In this document: piece after piece, positions 17,253-25,151 of the stretch
Layout: each line of letters opens with the position of its first letter
Numbering within the stretch: the stretch's first letter is position 1
Source of the DNA: Prolixibacteraceae bacterium
GTDB taxonomy: Bacteria; Bacteroidota; Bacteroidia; Bacteroidales; Prolixibacteraceae
Reading direction: 5' to 3'
Assembly (NCBI GenBank): GCA_007116765.1
Contig: SKHV01000296.1
Location: 1 to 39,947 of the forward strand
DNA length: 39,947 bases
Program-made: the position numbers and the translations under genes
The notes under the pieces: model-generated
Database searches by the model: none
Seen by the model: only the letters and a program-made list of their open reading frames with translations
What the model was told of the DNA's origin: nothing

Positions 17253-19880
17253 TTATTTTAAACCTGCAATACGTGCTTCCAGGGCTTTAATTTTGTCTTC
17301 GGCATCGGCTTGTTTTTTGCGCTCAACATCAACCACCTGAGCGGGGGCATTGTTTACAAAACGCTCGTTGCTGAGTTTTTTCAATACCGATTTCAAAAAG
17401 CCTTTGGTATATTCAAGCTCTTCGGTGAGTTTTTTCAATTCTTCTTCCACATCGATTTTGTCGCCCAGCGAAATGAAGAAACCCGAAGTTTTTACCCTGA
17501 ACGATGCAGCACCTTTTACATCGGCATCAATTACACTCAGTGCCGACAAGTTACCCATTTTCACCATGACCGGGATAAGCCTGTCATCGAAGCCTTTTGT
17601 GCCGGGGTTAACCTGTATTTCCAGTTCTTCTTTCATGGCCATGTTGGCCTCTTTGCGCACGTTGCGGATTCCTGAAATTACTTCCTTGGCATCTTCAAAG
17701 CTAACAAGCAGTGGTTCGTCAATATTGGCCACAATGGGCATGTCCGAGGTCATAATACTTTCGCCTTCTTTACGTGGCGAAAGTAATTGCCATACTTCTT
17801 CCGAAATGAAAGGCATGAAGGGGTGCAAAATGCGCATTACCTTATCGAAGAGGTCGATTACTTCGTTGTATGTTTTCCCATCGATGGGTTGTTGGTAAGC
17901 GGGTTTTACCACCTCGAGCAACCACGATGAGAATTCGTCGCGAATGGTGGTGTAAATGAGCATGAGTGCATCGGAAATACGGAACTTGCTAAAATGGTCG
18001 TCCATTTCGACAATGGTTTTGTTCAGTTTCGAAGTAAACCATTCTATTGCCAGGCTTGAATGCTCGGGTTGGGGCAGGGTTTGGTCTACTTCCCAGTTTT
18101 TCACTAATCGGAAAGCGTTCCATATTTTTGCGGTGAAATTACGGCCTTGCTCGGGCAGTGCCTCATCGAAGAGCAAATCGCCACCGGCAGGCGAGCAAAA
18201 CAACATGCCCACGCGCACACCGTCGGCGCCATACTTGGCAATCAGGTCGAGCGGGTCGGGCGAATTGCCCAGTTGTTTCGACATTTTTCGGCCTTGTTTG
18301 TCGCGCACCATGCCCGTGAAATACACGTTTTTGAACGGAAAAGTCCCACGAAACTCGTAGCCGGCAATAATCATGCGGGCTACCCAAAAGAAAATAATAT
18401 CGTGCCCGGTAACCAAATCGTTGGTGGGGTAGTAATAATCAACTTCGTTGTTATCGGGGTTGAAACCGTCGAATACCGAAATGGGCCACAGCCAGCTCGA
18501 TGCCCAGGTGTCGAGCACATCTTCTTCCTGATTAAGCCCAGCCATGGTTAAGCCTGAATTTCCGGTTTGTTCCTGCGCCAGTTTAAGCGCTTCTTCGGCC
18601 GTTGCGGCAACCACGTAACTGCCATCTTCGAGGTAGTAAACCGGTATACGGTGCCCCCACCACAACTGGCGCGAAATACACCAGTCCTTCACATTCCCCA
18701 TCCAGTGGCGATAAAGGTTTTTGAATTTCTTGGGGTGGAATTCAACTTCGTCGGTTTCGACAGCATCGAATGCAGGCTTGGCCAGCTCGGTCATTTTCAA
18801 AAACCATTGCGCCGAAATTTTGGGTTCGATGGCCACGCCCGTACGTTCCGAAAAGCCTACTTTGTTGGTGTAGTTTTCAACCTTCACAAGGTTGCCGGCT
18901 TTTTCAAGTTCGGGAACTATTTTTTTGCGAACTTCAAAGCGATCCTCGCCAACGAATAGTTGAGCAGCTTCGCTCAAGGTGCCATCGTCGTTAAAGGTAT
19001 CGATTATTTCGAGCTTGTGGCGCAAACCAATTTCGTAATCGTTTACATCGTGCGCGGGGGTAATTTTGAGGCAGCCGGTTCCAAATTCCATATCCACGTA
19101 ATCGTCCATGATTACTGGCACCGAACGGTTTACCAAAGGCACCTGCACCCTTTTGCCAGCAAGGTGCTTGAAACGCTCGTCGTTAGGATTCACACAAACC
19201 GCGGTATCGCCCAGAATGGTTTCGGGGCGGGTGGTTGCCACAGTAACCCATTCGTCCTCGGCATCCTCAATTTCATAGCGTACGAAATATAGTTTCGATT
19301 GCTCTTCTTTGTGGATTACCTCTTCGTCCGACAGGGCCGTTTTGGCTGCAGGATCCCAGTTTACCATTCGAATGCCACGATAAATCAGGCCTTTGCTGTA
19401 TAAGTCGACAAATACTTTTATTACGGAATTGCTTCGTTCTTCGTCCATGGTAAAACAGGTGCGGTCCCAATCGCACGAAGCTCCAAGTTTTTTCAACTGT
19501 TCAAGAATTATGCCCCCGTGTTTTTCTTTCCACTCCCAGGCATGTTCCAGAAAGCTCTCGCGGGTGAGGCTGCTTTTTTTGATGCCTTCGTTTTCGAGTT
19601 TTGCCACTACTTTTGCCTCGGTCGCAATGGAAGCATGGTCGGTTCCGGGAACCCAGCAGGCATTTTTGCCCTGCATGCGCGCACGACGCACCAGTATGTC
19701 TTGGATGGTATTGTTGAGCATGTGCCCCATGTGCAACACACCGGTAACGTTTGGCGGCGGTATTACTATGGTGTAAGGCTCACGCTCATCGGGGGTTGAA
19801 TGGAAAAACTTGTTGTCCATCCAGTATTTGTACCATTTGTCTTCAACCAATGCAGGTTCGTATTTTCCGGAAATTTCCAT
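17253..19880 (-). CDS. valS: Valine--tRNA ligase
   Basis: Charges tRNA-Val with valine; a class Ia synthetase with an editing domain. The HIGH-type motif is [16 protein letters not shown] (HMGH at residues 50-53) and the KMSKS-type motif is [15 protein letters not shown]. The connective-peptide editing domain ([17 protein letters not shown]) is present, as is the anticodon-binding domain and a C-terminal coiled coil ([21 protein letters not shown]) typical of ValRS. At 875 residues it has the family length. It is transcribed alone from a promoter near 19923. Confidence 0.99.
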   Translation of the reverse strand: MEISGKYEPALVEDKWYKYWMDNKFFHSTPDEREPYTIVIPPPNVTGVLHMGHMLNNTIQDILVRRARMQGKNACWVPGTDHASIATEAKVVAKLENEGIKKSSLTRESFLEHAWEWKEKHGGIILEQLKKLGASCDWDRTCFTMDEERSNSVIKVFVDLYSKGLIYRGIRMVNWDPAAKTALSDEEVIHKEEQSKLYFVRYEIEDAEDEWVTVATTRPETILGDTAVCVNPNDERFKHLAGKRVQVPLVNRSVPVIMDDYVDMEFGTGCLKITPAHDVNDYEIGLRHKLEIIDTFNDDGTLSEAAQLFVGEDRFEVRKKIVPELEKAGNLVKVENYTNKVGFSERTGVAIEPKISAQWFLKMTELAKPAFDAVETDEVEFHPKKFKNLYRHWMGNVKDWCISRQLWWGHRIPVYYLEDGSYVVAATAEEALKLAQEQTGNSGLTMAGLNQEEDVLDTWASSWLWPISVFDGFNPDNNEVDYYYPTNDLVTGHDIIFFWVARMIIAGYEFRGTFPFKNVYFTGMVRDKQGRKMSKQLGNSPDPLDLIAKYGADGVRVGMLFCSPAGGDLLFDEALPEQGRNFTAKIWNAFRLVKNWEVDQTLPQPEHSSLAIEWFTSKLNKTIVEMDDHFSKFRISDALMLIYTTIRDEFSSWLLEVVKPAYQQPIDGKTYNEVIDLFDKVMRILHPFMPFISEEVWQLLSPRKEGESIMTSDMPIVANIDEPLLVSFEDAKEVISGIRNVRKEANMAMKEELEIQVNPGTKGFDDRLIPVMVKMGNLSALSVIDADVKGAASFRVKTSGFFISLGDKIDVEEELKKLTEELEYTKGFLKSVLKKLSNERFVNNAPAQVVDVERKKQADAEDKIKALEARIAGLK

Positions 19881-19922
19881 AAGAATATGATATTTTGAAT
19901 ATTCGGTTTAAAATCAAAGGTG

Positions 19923-19930
19923 CAAAAATA
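19923..19930 (-). promoter_or_regulatory. -7 promoter element of valS
   Basis: On the minus strand the sequence reads TATTTTTG, a TAnnTTTG match, placed about 43 bases before the valS ATG. No good -33 element was found. Confidence 0.45.
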
Positions 19931-20022
19931 TAAAAAATGTGCAGTACTTGGTTGGAATTAGGGGAAGTTGTTGGAATTGAATTAAAATAGGGATTGCTAA
20001 ATTATTCCCAAAGTCCTATAAA

Positions 20023-20182
20023 AATGGGGCTGTCTAAAAAGTCATTAATTAGGCCACAAATACACAAAAACACCAAGGCAACACGAAGCATTAAGTACTC
20101 GCAATCTAGGTTTTATGAAATCTTTGTGCCCTTGAGCCTTTGTGGCAAATTTAGTTTTCATGACTTTTTAGACAGCCCCATT
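20023..20182. repeat. MITE-like element A with 23-bp terminal inverted repeats
   Basis: The left arm (20023-20045) begins AATGGGGCTGTCTAAAAAG and the right arm (20160-20182) is its perfect 23-nt reverse complement. The interior has a second, imperfect inverted repeat of TTTGTGG-type repeats (GGCCACAAATACAC near 20052; TTTGTGGC near 20140). No ORF inside encodes a transposase, so the element is non-autonomous. No target-site duplication is evident. The transcript would fold into a long hairpin that could end transcription on either strand. The core GGCTGTCTAAAAAG is shared with element B at 24999. Confidence 0.8.
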
Positions 20183-20282
20183 CACCTAAAGTTATAATTT
20201 TGAGTGAATACATTAATCAGTAAATTGAAAAGCAGTTTTTACAGCTAAAAAAACACCCCGTTACTTGCCTGAAAATTCTATT

Positions 20283-20312
20283 TTGCCAATTCAATTTTGA
20301 AATCTACATTTG
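20283..20312 (+). promoter_or_regulatory. Promoter of the AEC transporter gene (-33 TTG and -7 TACATTTG)
   Basis: TTG at 20283-20285 and TACATTTG at 20305-20312 are separated by 19 bases, which agrees with the Bacteroidota consensus. Transcription would start about 6-7 bases after the -7 box, leaving a leader of only about 10 nt before the ATG at 20330. Confidence 0.6.
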
Positions 20313-20329
20313 TACACTAATTCACACTT

Positions 20330-21286
20330 ATGCTTGAAACTTTCATTTCTTCGTTTTTGGTAATGCTCGATGCCGTGGGGCGAATATTCCTCATTATTGT
20401 GGTTTCGGGCTTTTTGGTGCGCAAAAATGTAATAAAGCAAGAGCATATTAAAGCAATGGCAAACGTTACGGTGAACATTTTACTGCCCAGCCTGCTGTTT
20501 TCAAGCTTTGTAACCAATTTCGACCCTAAAGAAATCCCCGACTGGTGGTTGTTGCCTCTTTCGTGCATTGCAATGATTGGGCTTGGGCTTGGACTTTCTT
20601 ACTTGTTTTTCCCGAAATCGTTTCGCCACAAACAAAACCTGTTCCCCTTGGCCAGTATGCAAAATGCCATATATCTGGTACTGCCCATTGGCCGTTTCAT
20701 TTACCCCGACCAATTCAACGATTTTTTGGTTTACAGTTTTCTGTTCATCATAGGTTTTACCCCAACAGCATGGAGCATTGGCAAGGTGTTAATTACCGGA
20801 AGGAGTTTTTCCGATGTTAAAATCAGGGAATTTATAACCCCTCCGTTTGTGGCATCAATTGGTACTGTGCTGCTTGTGTTAAGCGGGCTGCACCGTTTTG
20901 TGCCTGCCTTGGTGCTCGACTCCGTTTCGTTGGTTGGAGAAGCAACCATTCCGGTTTCAAATATTGTGCTGGGAGCAACATTGGGAAGTATTTCACTGAA
21001 GGTTTGGCCTTCGTTTTTCGACACATTGAGGATTACATCCATCAAATTTATATTCCTTCCGCTGGCCACAATATTAGTACTTCACCTCATAGGTTTGAGG
21101 GATAGTAATCCGCTTTTGGCCAGTTTAATGGTGATACAATCGGCCGCGGCTCCTGCTACGGCATTAATTGTGCAGGTACGTTCATACGGTGGCGACAAAC
21201 AAACCATCGGGAGCTTGATGCTTATCAGCTATGCCGTTTGCTTAATTGCCATCCCGTTTTGGGTAGCGGTATGGAGCGTTATTTAA
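20330..21286 (+). CDS. AEC family (auxin efflux carrier-like) transporter
   Basis: An integral inner-membrane carrier of the AEC family. The 318 residues form about ten hydrophobic helices with the family's two-half arrangement; the opening (AVGRIFLIIVVSGFLVRKNVI) and the N-terminal half block NVTVNILLPSLLFSSFV are typical, as is the second-half motif (IQSAAAPATALIVQVRSYGGD). Substrates of bacterial members vary (often organic anions such as malate) and cannot be predicted here. Its last codons overlap the remnant 3' end of a C_GCAxxG-family gene copy on the other strand (see 21279-21356). Confidence 0.9.
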   Translation: MLETFISSFLVMLDAVGRIFLIIVVSGFLVRKNVIKQEHIKAMANVTVNILLPSLLFSSFVTNFDPKEIPDWWLLPLSCIAMIGLGLGLSYLFFPKSFRHKQNLFPLASMQNAIYLVLPIGRFIYPDQFNDFLVYSFLFIIGFTPTAWSIGKVLITGRSFSDVKIREFITPPFVASIGTVLLVLSGLHRFVPALVLDSVSLVGEATIPVSNIVLGATLGSISLKVWPSFFDTLRITSIKFIFLPLATILVLHLIGLRDSNPLLASLMVIQSAAAPATALIVQVRSYGGDKQTIGSLMLISYAVCLIAIPFWVAVWSVI

Positions 21287-21356
21287 CCGGCAACATGTCG
21301 TAAACCAGGCCGGTTACATCGGCCACAACTTTTCGTCACATTATTCGTGGTTTTTA
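21279..21356 (-). pseudogene. Remnant 3' end of a C_GCAxxG_C_C family gene
   Basis: On the minus strand this reads RKVVADVTGLVYDMLPVK followed by TAA, and 53 bases (21282-21334) are identical to the 3' end of the intact gene at 22032-22508. Beyond 21334 the match falls to roughly 70 percent and has a stop (ATG TGA where the intact gene has ATT TGC). It therefore looks like the old end of that gene, left behind after an insertion. The ancestral stop codon overlaps the AEC stop codon tail-to-tail by 8 bases. Confidence 0.8.
21282..21334. repeat. 53-bp direct repeat, left copy
   Basis: It begins TTTAACCGGCAACATG and is identical over 53 bases to 22068-22120. The two copies bracket the toxin-antitoxin cassette. 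This copy includes the AEC stop codon. Confidence 0.95.
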
Positions 21357-21437
21357 ATGCAGTTAATTGCTTAACTTCATAAAATATTGAATTCGATAAA
21401 TTTTGATTTTTGAAGTTATTTGAATAGTTTTAAGTTG

Positions 21438-21445
21438 TAAATTTG
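21438..21445 (+). promoter_or_regulatory. -7 promoter element of the toxin-antitoxin operon
   Basis: TAAATTTG matches TAnnTTTG 19 bases before the antitoxin ATG, giving a leader of about 13 nt. TTG triplets upstream are 15 and 25 bases away, not at the ideal 19-21. Confidence 0.5.
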
Positions 21446-21464
21446 CAAAAATGAACATGAAAAG

Positions 21465-21698
21465 ATGAATATCCAAGTTGAAAAGGCAATAATAATTGAG
21501 CAATTTAAAAAGGTAAACGACATCAATCTGATACATGCCATTAAAAGCATGTTAGACTATGCTTCTGAAAAAGAAGCAAGTGATTATAGTATTCCTGAAG
21601 AACATCAACAATTGGTTATGCAACGTTTTGACAAGGTTCAGCAAAACCCCGAAAGGCTTCTGGATTGGGAAGAAGCAAAAAAAACGCTTATGCCCTGA
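21465..21698 (+). CDS. Antitoxin of a type II toxin-antitoxin pair
   Basis: A 77-residue acidic, helical protein (MNIQVEKAIIIEQFKKVND...) with the C-terminal 'RLLDWEEAKKTL' sequence common in Bacteroidota addiction-module antitoxins that accompany RelE/ParE toxins. The middle (SDYSIPEEHQQLVMQRFDKV) is probably the toxin-wrapping segment. It presumably neutralises the downstream toxin and may autoregulate the operon; no DNA-binding motif is clear. Its stop shares a base with the toxin start (TGATG), so the genes are translationally coupled. The start at 21465 follows a decoy ATG at 21451 that opens a 5-codon ORF. Confidence 0.82.
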   Translation: MNIQVEKAIIIEQFKKVNDINLIHAIKSMLDYASEKEASDYSIPEEHQQLVMQRFDKVQQNPERLLDWEEAKKTLMP

Positions 21699-22006
21699 TG
21701 AGATACAATGTTAAGATTGAACCTCAGGCTCTGTCCGATATACAGGAAATAACAAACTGGTATAATAAACAAAAGGCCGGACTAGGAAAGCGTTTCCAAA
21801 CAACAGCCATTAAGCAAATTAGCAGTCTTAGTGAAAATCCGCACATTTATGCCGAACGATATAAAAAAATACGTTGTTTCTTGATTAAGAAATTTCCGTA
21901 CATGACACATTTTTATATAAATGAAGAATCAAGAACCATTGAAATACTAGCTGTAATCAGTACCAGTCGCAGCCCCAAAATATGGACTGACAAAACAGAT
22001 AAGTAA
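21698..22006 (+). CDS. RelE/ParE family toxin
   Basis: A 102-residue protein of the RelE/ParE superfamily, either an mRNA interferase or a gyrase inhibitor; the sequence does not decide. The family pattern is visible: MRYNVKIEPQALSDIQEITNWYN at the N-terminus, then 'FQTTAIKQISSLSENPHIY', the central YKKIRCFLIKKFPYMTHFYI strand region, and 'IEILAVISTSRSPKIW' near the end. The start ATG at 21698 overlaps the antitoxin stop by one base; the track's longer start (21665) lies within the antitoxin gene. Together with the antitoxin it forms a compact cassette flanked by 53-bp direct repeats. Confidence 0.88.
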   Translation: MRYNVKIEPQALSDIQEITNWYNKQKAGLGKRFQTTAIKQISSLSENPHIYAERYKKIRCFLIKKFPYMTHFYINEESRTIEILAVISTSRSPKIWTDKTDK

Positions 22007-22031
22007 ATTATTAAAAAGATCCTTCTGAATT

Positions 22032-22508
22032 CTATACGTTTCTCACATTCTGTTCTATATATGTATTTTTAACCGGCAACATGTCGTAAACCAGGCCGGT
22101 TACATCGGCCACAACTTTTCTGCAAATTATTTTATGGTGTTTGCGGTCGGCAACATCGGCCTCGGTAGCATGCTTCTTCAATAATTCTGAACACTTGCTT
22201 GTGCCGTGTATTTTTACTACTTTTTTGTTTAGCTCACGCACCTTACGGTAGGCGTTCAATTTGGTTTCCATGTCGTTGGGTATTTCGTTTCCAAATTCCA
22301 AGCCCAGCACCATAAAGCCACCGGTAACAGCTCCACAGGTTTCGCGAAGGCGTCCCATTCCACCGCCAAAAGTTGAAGAAATTAATTTAGCTGTTTTCTC
22401 ATCGAGGCCGTAATGTTGCGAGAATGCAAGCAACACAGACTGCGAACATGCAAATCCACTGTCGAATAGCGTTGTGGCTGTTTCAACGGTTTTATCTTTA
22501 GTGTTCAT
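22032..22508 (-). CDS. C_GCAxxG_C_C family protein (putative redox protein) with altered C-terminus
   Basis: Small cysteine-rich protein of the C_GCAxxG_C_C family, of unknown biochemical role and often regarded as redox-related. Conserved elements: SGFACSQSVLLAF (Cys21), FGGGMGRLRETCGAVTGGFMVLGL (Cys58), then Cys106 (TSKCSELL) and Cys129 (IICRKVV). The start at 22508 (MNTKDKTVETATTLF) is used because the extension in the track has no family match. The final NTYIEQNVRNV (11 residues) is encoded by DNA of the inserted cassette: the remnant copy at 21279-21356 shows that the ancestral protein ended ...DMLPVK-stop. The active residues lie upstream, so the protein may still work. Confidence 0.88.
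   Translation of the reverse strand: MNTKDKTVETATTLFDSGFACSQSVLLAFSQHYGLDEKTAKLISSTFGGGMGRLRETCGAVTGGFMVLGLEFGNEIPNDMETKLNAYRKVRELNKKVVKIHGTSKCSELLKKHATEADVADRKHHKIICRKVVADVTGLVYDMLPVKNTYIEQNVRNV
22068..22120. repeat. 53-bp direct repeat, right copy
   Basis: Identical to 21282-21334. Here the repeat is part of the coding region of the intact C_GCAxxG gene (its residues around RKVVADVTGLVYDMLPVK). The base just outside (22067) differs from the left copy, so the cassette junction is at 22067/22068. Confidence 0.95.
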
Positions 22509-22533
22509 AAATGGTTTTGTTAACAATGAATTA

Positions 22534-22541
22534 CAAAGATA
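22534..22541 (-). promoter_or_regulatory. -7 promoter element of the C_GCAxxG gene
   Basis: On the minus strand TATCTTTG matches TAnnTTTG, 25 bases before the ATG at 22508. This supports the later start codon, since the longer ORF would begin upstream of the promoter. Confidence 0.5.
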
Positions 22542-22674
22542 GGAATAGACATTCTTTTTGAACAGATTTAGTCTGAAAAAGCTATTTTTGCATCGACTTT
22601 TATTTTGGAGGGGCATAATTTAGTTCCTGATTGCTATTTAGACATTTTTTTGGCAAAATTGAAAATCGGATTAA

Positions 22675-23826
22675 ATGAAGCGAATAGTTGTTGCACTGCC
22701 GGTAATGGTAATGGTTTTTTTAGGAGGAATTTATGCCTGGAGTTTATTTGTTCCGGCCCTTAAAGAGATATATGGCTTCTCTGCGTCCCAAACACAACTT
22801 ATTTTCGGCACAGTAATTACTACCTACACAACTTCGATGCTTTGGGCCGATAAGCTGATTAACAAAATTGGCTTCAAGGGAATGATTTTTTCTGCGTCTC
22901 TTTTATTTTTTGCAGGATATTTCCTGGCTTCTGTTTCAGGTGGTTCTTTTCTTATCCTATTAATAGGAATTGGAATTTTTAGTGGTATTGCTACCGGTTT
23001 TGGCTATATGTCGTCAATATCGGTACCTGTAAATTGGTTCCCGGAGAAAAAAGGGTTAATTACTGGATTTGTTTCTGGTGGTTTTGCAGGTGGTTCCATA
23101 CTTCTCACATTTATTGCAGGCAGTTTATTGAATAAAGGTTACGATGTGCTAATTGTCTTTCGATATATAGCTTTCATTTATGGCTTTAGCATGCTTCTAA
23201 TTGCTGTTCTACTCCCCAAAAGTTATAAATCAAAATCCTTAACTCCGCTTGCGGTTAAACTTCCAAAGCGTGTGATTTTGCGCATGTTTCTGGCAATATT
23301 TTTTGGCACTTTTGCCGGCTTGCTTGTAATTGGGAACCTCAAACTTATTGGTTACGATTATTATACCGATATGCAACTTTCTTTAGCCATAATGCTTTTT
23401 GCAGCAGCCAATATTTCGGGGCGTATTTTCTGGGGCTGGATGAGCGATAAGTTCCCAATAATACTTCTATTATCCATTGCACTTAGCATGCAAGGACTGG
23501 CTACTTTCCTGATAGGGAATTTTCAGTTTCACTTGTTAGTTTTCTATCTTTTGGTTTTGCTCATTGGTGCCGGCTTTGGAGCTAACTTTGTTGTTTTTAT
23601 TCATGAAACCGCAAGGCTTTTTGGCACAAAATTAATCGCAAAAATATACCCGCTGATTTTTTTAGGCTATGGTATAGCCGGAATTTTTGGACCTTTAACA
23701 GGAGGAGTTTTATTCGATATATTTGGTAATTTTAAAATGGCTTCATTCATTTCGCTAATTGTGAGCATTACGGGGATTTTGATTTTTGGCACAAAACGCC
23801 CAATGAAGCAAACTCAATTAGCTTAG
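22675..23826 (+). CDS. MFS transporter, oxalate:formate antiporter-like (OFA) family
   Basis: A twelve-helix major facilitator of the inner membrane. The opening (ALPVMVMVFLGGIYAWSLFV) and the following 'KEIYGFSASQTQLIFGT' are characteristic of the OFA group, as is WFPEKKGLITGFVSGGFAGG in the first half and ISGRIFWGWMSDKFP between halves. At 383 residues it has the usual length. OFA members exchange small carboxylates, but the substrate of this one cannot be inferred. The ATG lies 25 bases upstream-coupled to the tsaC-type gene (25-base gap), so the two may share a transcript. Confidence 0.9.
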   Translation: MKRIVVALPVMVMVFLGGIYAWSLFVPALKEIYGFSASQTQLIFGTVITTYTTSMLWADKLINKIGFKGMIFSASLLFFAGYFLASVSGGSFLILLIGIGIFSGIATGFGYMSSISVPVNWFPEKKGLITGFVSGGFAGGSILLTFIAGSLLNKGYDVLIVFRYIAFIYGFSMLLIAVLLPKSYKSKSLTPLAVKLPKRVILRMFLAIFFGTFAGLLVIGNLKLIGYDYYTDMQLSLAIMLFAAANISGRIFWGWMSDKFPIILLLSIALSMQGLATFLIGNFQFHLLVFYLLVLLIGAGFGANFVVFIHETARLFGTKLIAKIYPLIFLGYGIAGIFGPLTGGVLFDIFGNFKMASFISLIVSITGILIFGTKRPMKQTQLA

Positions 23827-23851
23827 TGCCTAATTTAATTCTATACAAATA

Positions 23852-24820
23852 GTGAAAGTTGGTACCGACATAAAATATGCAGCATCCCTTATAAAAAAAG
23901 GGAAAATAGTTGCCATGCCCACCGAAACGGTTTATGGCCTGGCGGCAAATGCACTAAATGCTATGGCTGTGGCACGAATATTTGAGATGAAGGAAAGACC
24001 AACCTTCGACCCGCTTATTGTTCACATTTCATCAATTGAACAGTTGGAAACCTTGTTTAGAAAGCCAATCAGTCCTTATGTTTACACCTTGGCCGAAGCG
24101 TTTTGGCCGGGACCTTTGACCATTGTAAGCACCAAAACACCCGAGGTTCCCGACCTGGTAACATCGGGACTTTCAACGGTGGGTGTTCGTATGCCATCGC
24201 ATCCGGTTGCGCATCAGCTCATTAAACAATCGGAAGTTCCTCTTGCGGCTCCCAGCGCCAATAAATTTGGCCGCATAAGCCCTACCATGGTTTCACATGT
24301 ACTAAAACAGAATTTCAAGGCCGAATATATTCTTGATGGTGGCATTTCGGACTATGGCATTGAATCAACCGTGGTTTCGGTGCAAGAAAACGGGATAAAA
24401 ATACTGCGGCAGGGTGCCATTACCGAAGACGATTTGGTGAAGTATGTTGAAGTTTTATCGTCGACCGATGAAAACGAAGAAGTAGAAAAACATGCGCCCG
24501 GCATGTTGAAAAGCCATTATTCTCCGCACAAACCCCTGTATATCTACAATAATGAAAATTACAATTCTTTTTTGCCTGGAACGGGATTCATTATTAAAGA
24601 AAACAAAGACATAGGCTTACCCCCCGGAATTAAAACAATTGCTTTGTCGGAGAATGGTAATATGGCCGAAATGGCTGTGAAACTATTTAGCGCCATGCAT
24701 ACCATGGAAGACGATGAAAATATAAAGCAAATATATATTGAAGCGGTTCCCGAAGAAGGTATTGGCAAAGCAATAATGGACAGGGTGAAAAAGGCGGCTT
24801 ATAATTACATGAAATCCTGA
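23852..24820 (+). CDS. L-threonylcarbamoyladenylate synthase (Sua5/YrdC/TsaC type)
   Basis: Makes threonylcarbamoyl-AMP from threonine, bicarbonate and ATP for the universal t6A37 modification of ANN-decoding tRNAs. It starts with GTG. The YrdC domain covers roughly 1-200: MPTETVYGLAANA near residue 21, then MKERPTFDPLIVHISS, the WPGPLTIV motif, and APSANKFGRISPT. A C-terminal Sua5 domain (about 220-322) makes this the longer Sua5 form rather than short TsaC/YrdC, which fits 322 residues. Its position 25 bases after the MFS gene suggests co-transcription with it. Confidence 0.96.
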   Translation: MKVGTDIKYAASLIKKGKIVAMPTETVYGLAANALNAMAVARIFEMKERPTFDPLIVHISSIEQLETLFRKPISPYVYTLAEAFWPGPLTIVSTKTPEVPDLVTSGLSTVGVRMPSHPVAHQLIKQSEVPLAAPSANKFGRISPTMVSHVLKQNFKAEYILDGGISDYGIESTVVSVQENGIKILRQGAITEDDLVKYVEVLSSTDENEEVEKHAPGMLKSHYSPHKPLYIYNNENYNSFLPGTGFIIKENKDIGLPPGIKTIALSENGNMAEMAVKLFSAMHTMEDDENIKQIYIEAVPEEGIGKAIMDRVKKAAYNYMKS

Positions 24821-25151
24821 TTGCCCTAATGTCGCCGCTACACGGTTTTTGACTGCCCGCCGTAGGAGGGGGCTTGTGCCTTGTTCATTCGGCTACTTAA
24901 TTTCGTCGCCATGCGACTTTTCTATTGACCTTACGTCGCTCAGTGCACCTCAGTTCAGTATTCTCAGAGGCTGTAAAACAGAATTAAGCAATTACAAAAA
25001 AGAGGCTGTCAAAAAAGCAATTATTGGTGTCATTCTGAGCTTGTCGAAGAATCTTTTGCATTGAAAAACAGATGTTTCGACTTCGCTCAACATGACACAA
25101 TAGACCTTGCAATCTTTTTTGACAGCCTCTTTAATATTCTATTAACAAGAA
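24821..25151. other. Intergenic region with repeat debris and MITE-like element B
   Basis: Between the Sua5 gene (plus) and the GGGtGRT gene (minus), no gene is credible; the ORF at 24849-25064 has no domain. The left part (24821-24960) is GC-richer than its surroundings with short dyads (GTCGCCATGCGAC around 24905; GCCC...GGGC around 24857) and looks like decayed repeat DNA. At 24965-24994 there is a degenerate copy of the left end of element B. The right part is element B itself. Confidence 0.6.
24999..25132. repeat. MITE-like element B with 19-bp terminal inverted repeats and REP-like core
   Basis: The terminal repeats AAAGAGGCTGTCAAAAAAG (24999-25017) and CTTTTTTGACAGCCTCTTT (25114-25132) are perfect reverse complements. 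Inside lies an imperfect palindrome containing GTGTCATTCTGAGCTTGTCG and CGACTTCGCTCAACATGACA, a REP-type sequence I recognise as recurring in Bacteroidota intergenic regions. No coding capacity. It sits just downstream of two convergent genes and can act as a strong bidirectional terminator. Confidence 0.82.

Larger units (their letters stand above)
19881..20329. other. Intergenic region with promoters and a MITE-like element
   Basis: Between valS (minus) and the AEC transporter gene (plus). It contains the valS promoter, a 160-bp element with perfect terminal inverted repeats (20023-20182), and the AEC promoter. The rest, about 85 bases on the left and 120 on the right, shows nothing recognisable. 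Confidence 0.6.

Noticed and set aside
17350-17898. 182-residue ORF (plus) and other long plus-strand ORFs inside valS
   Set aside because: They are antisense shadows of the valS gene, whose motifs and length are complete.
24849-25064. 71-residue ORF spanning element B
   Set aside because: It covers repeat debris and the MITE-like arm; no protein features.
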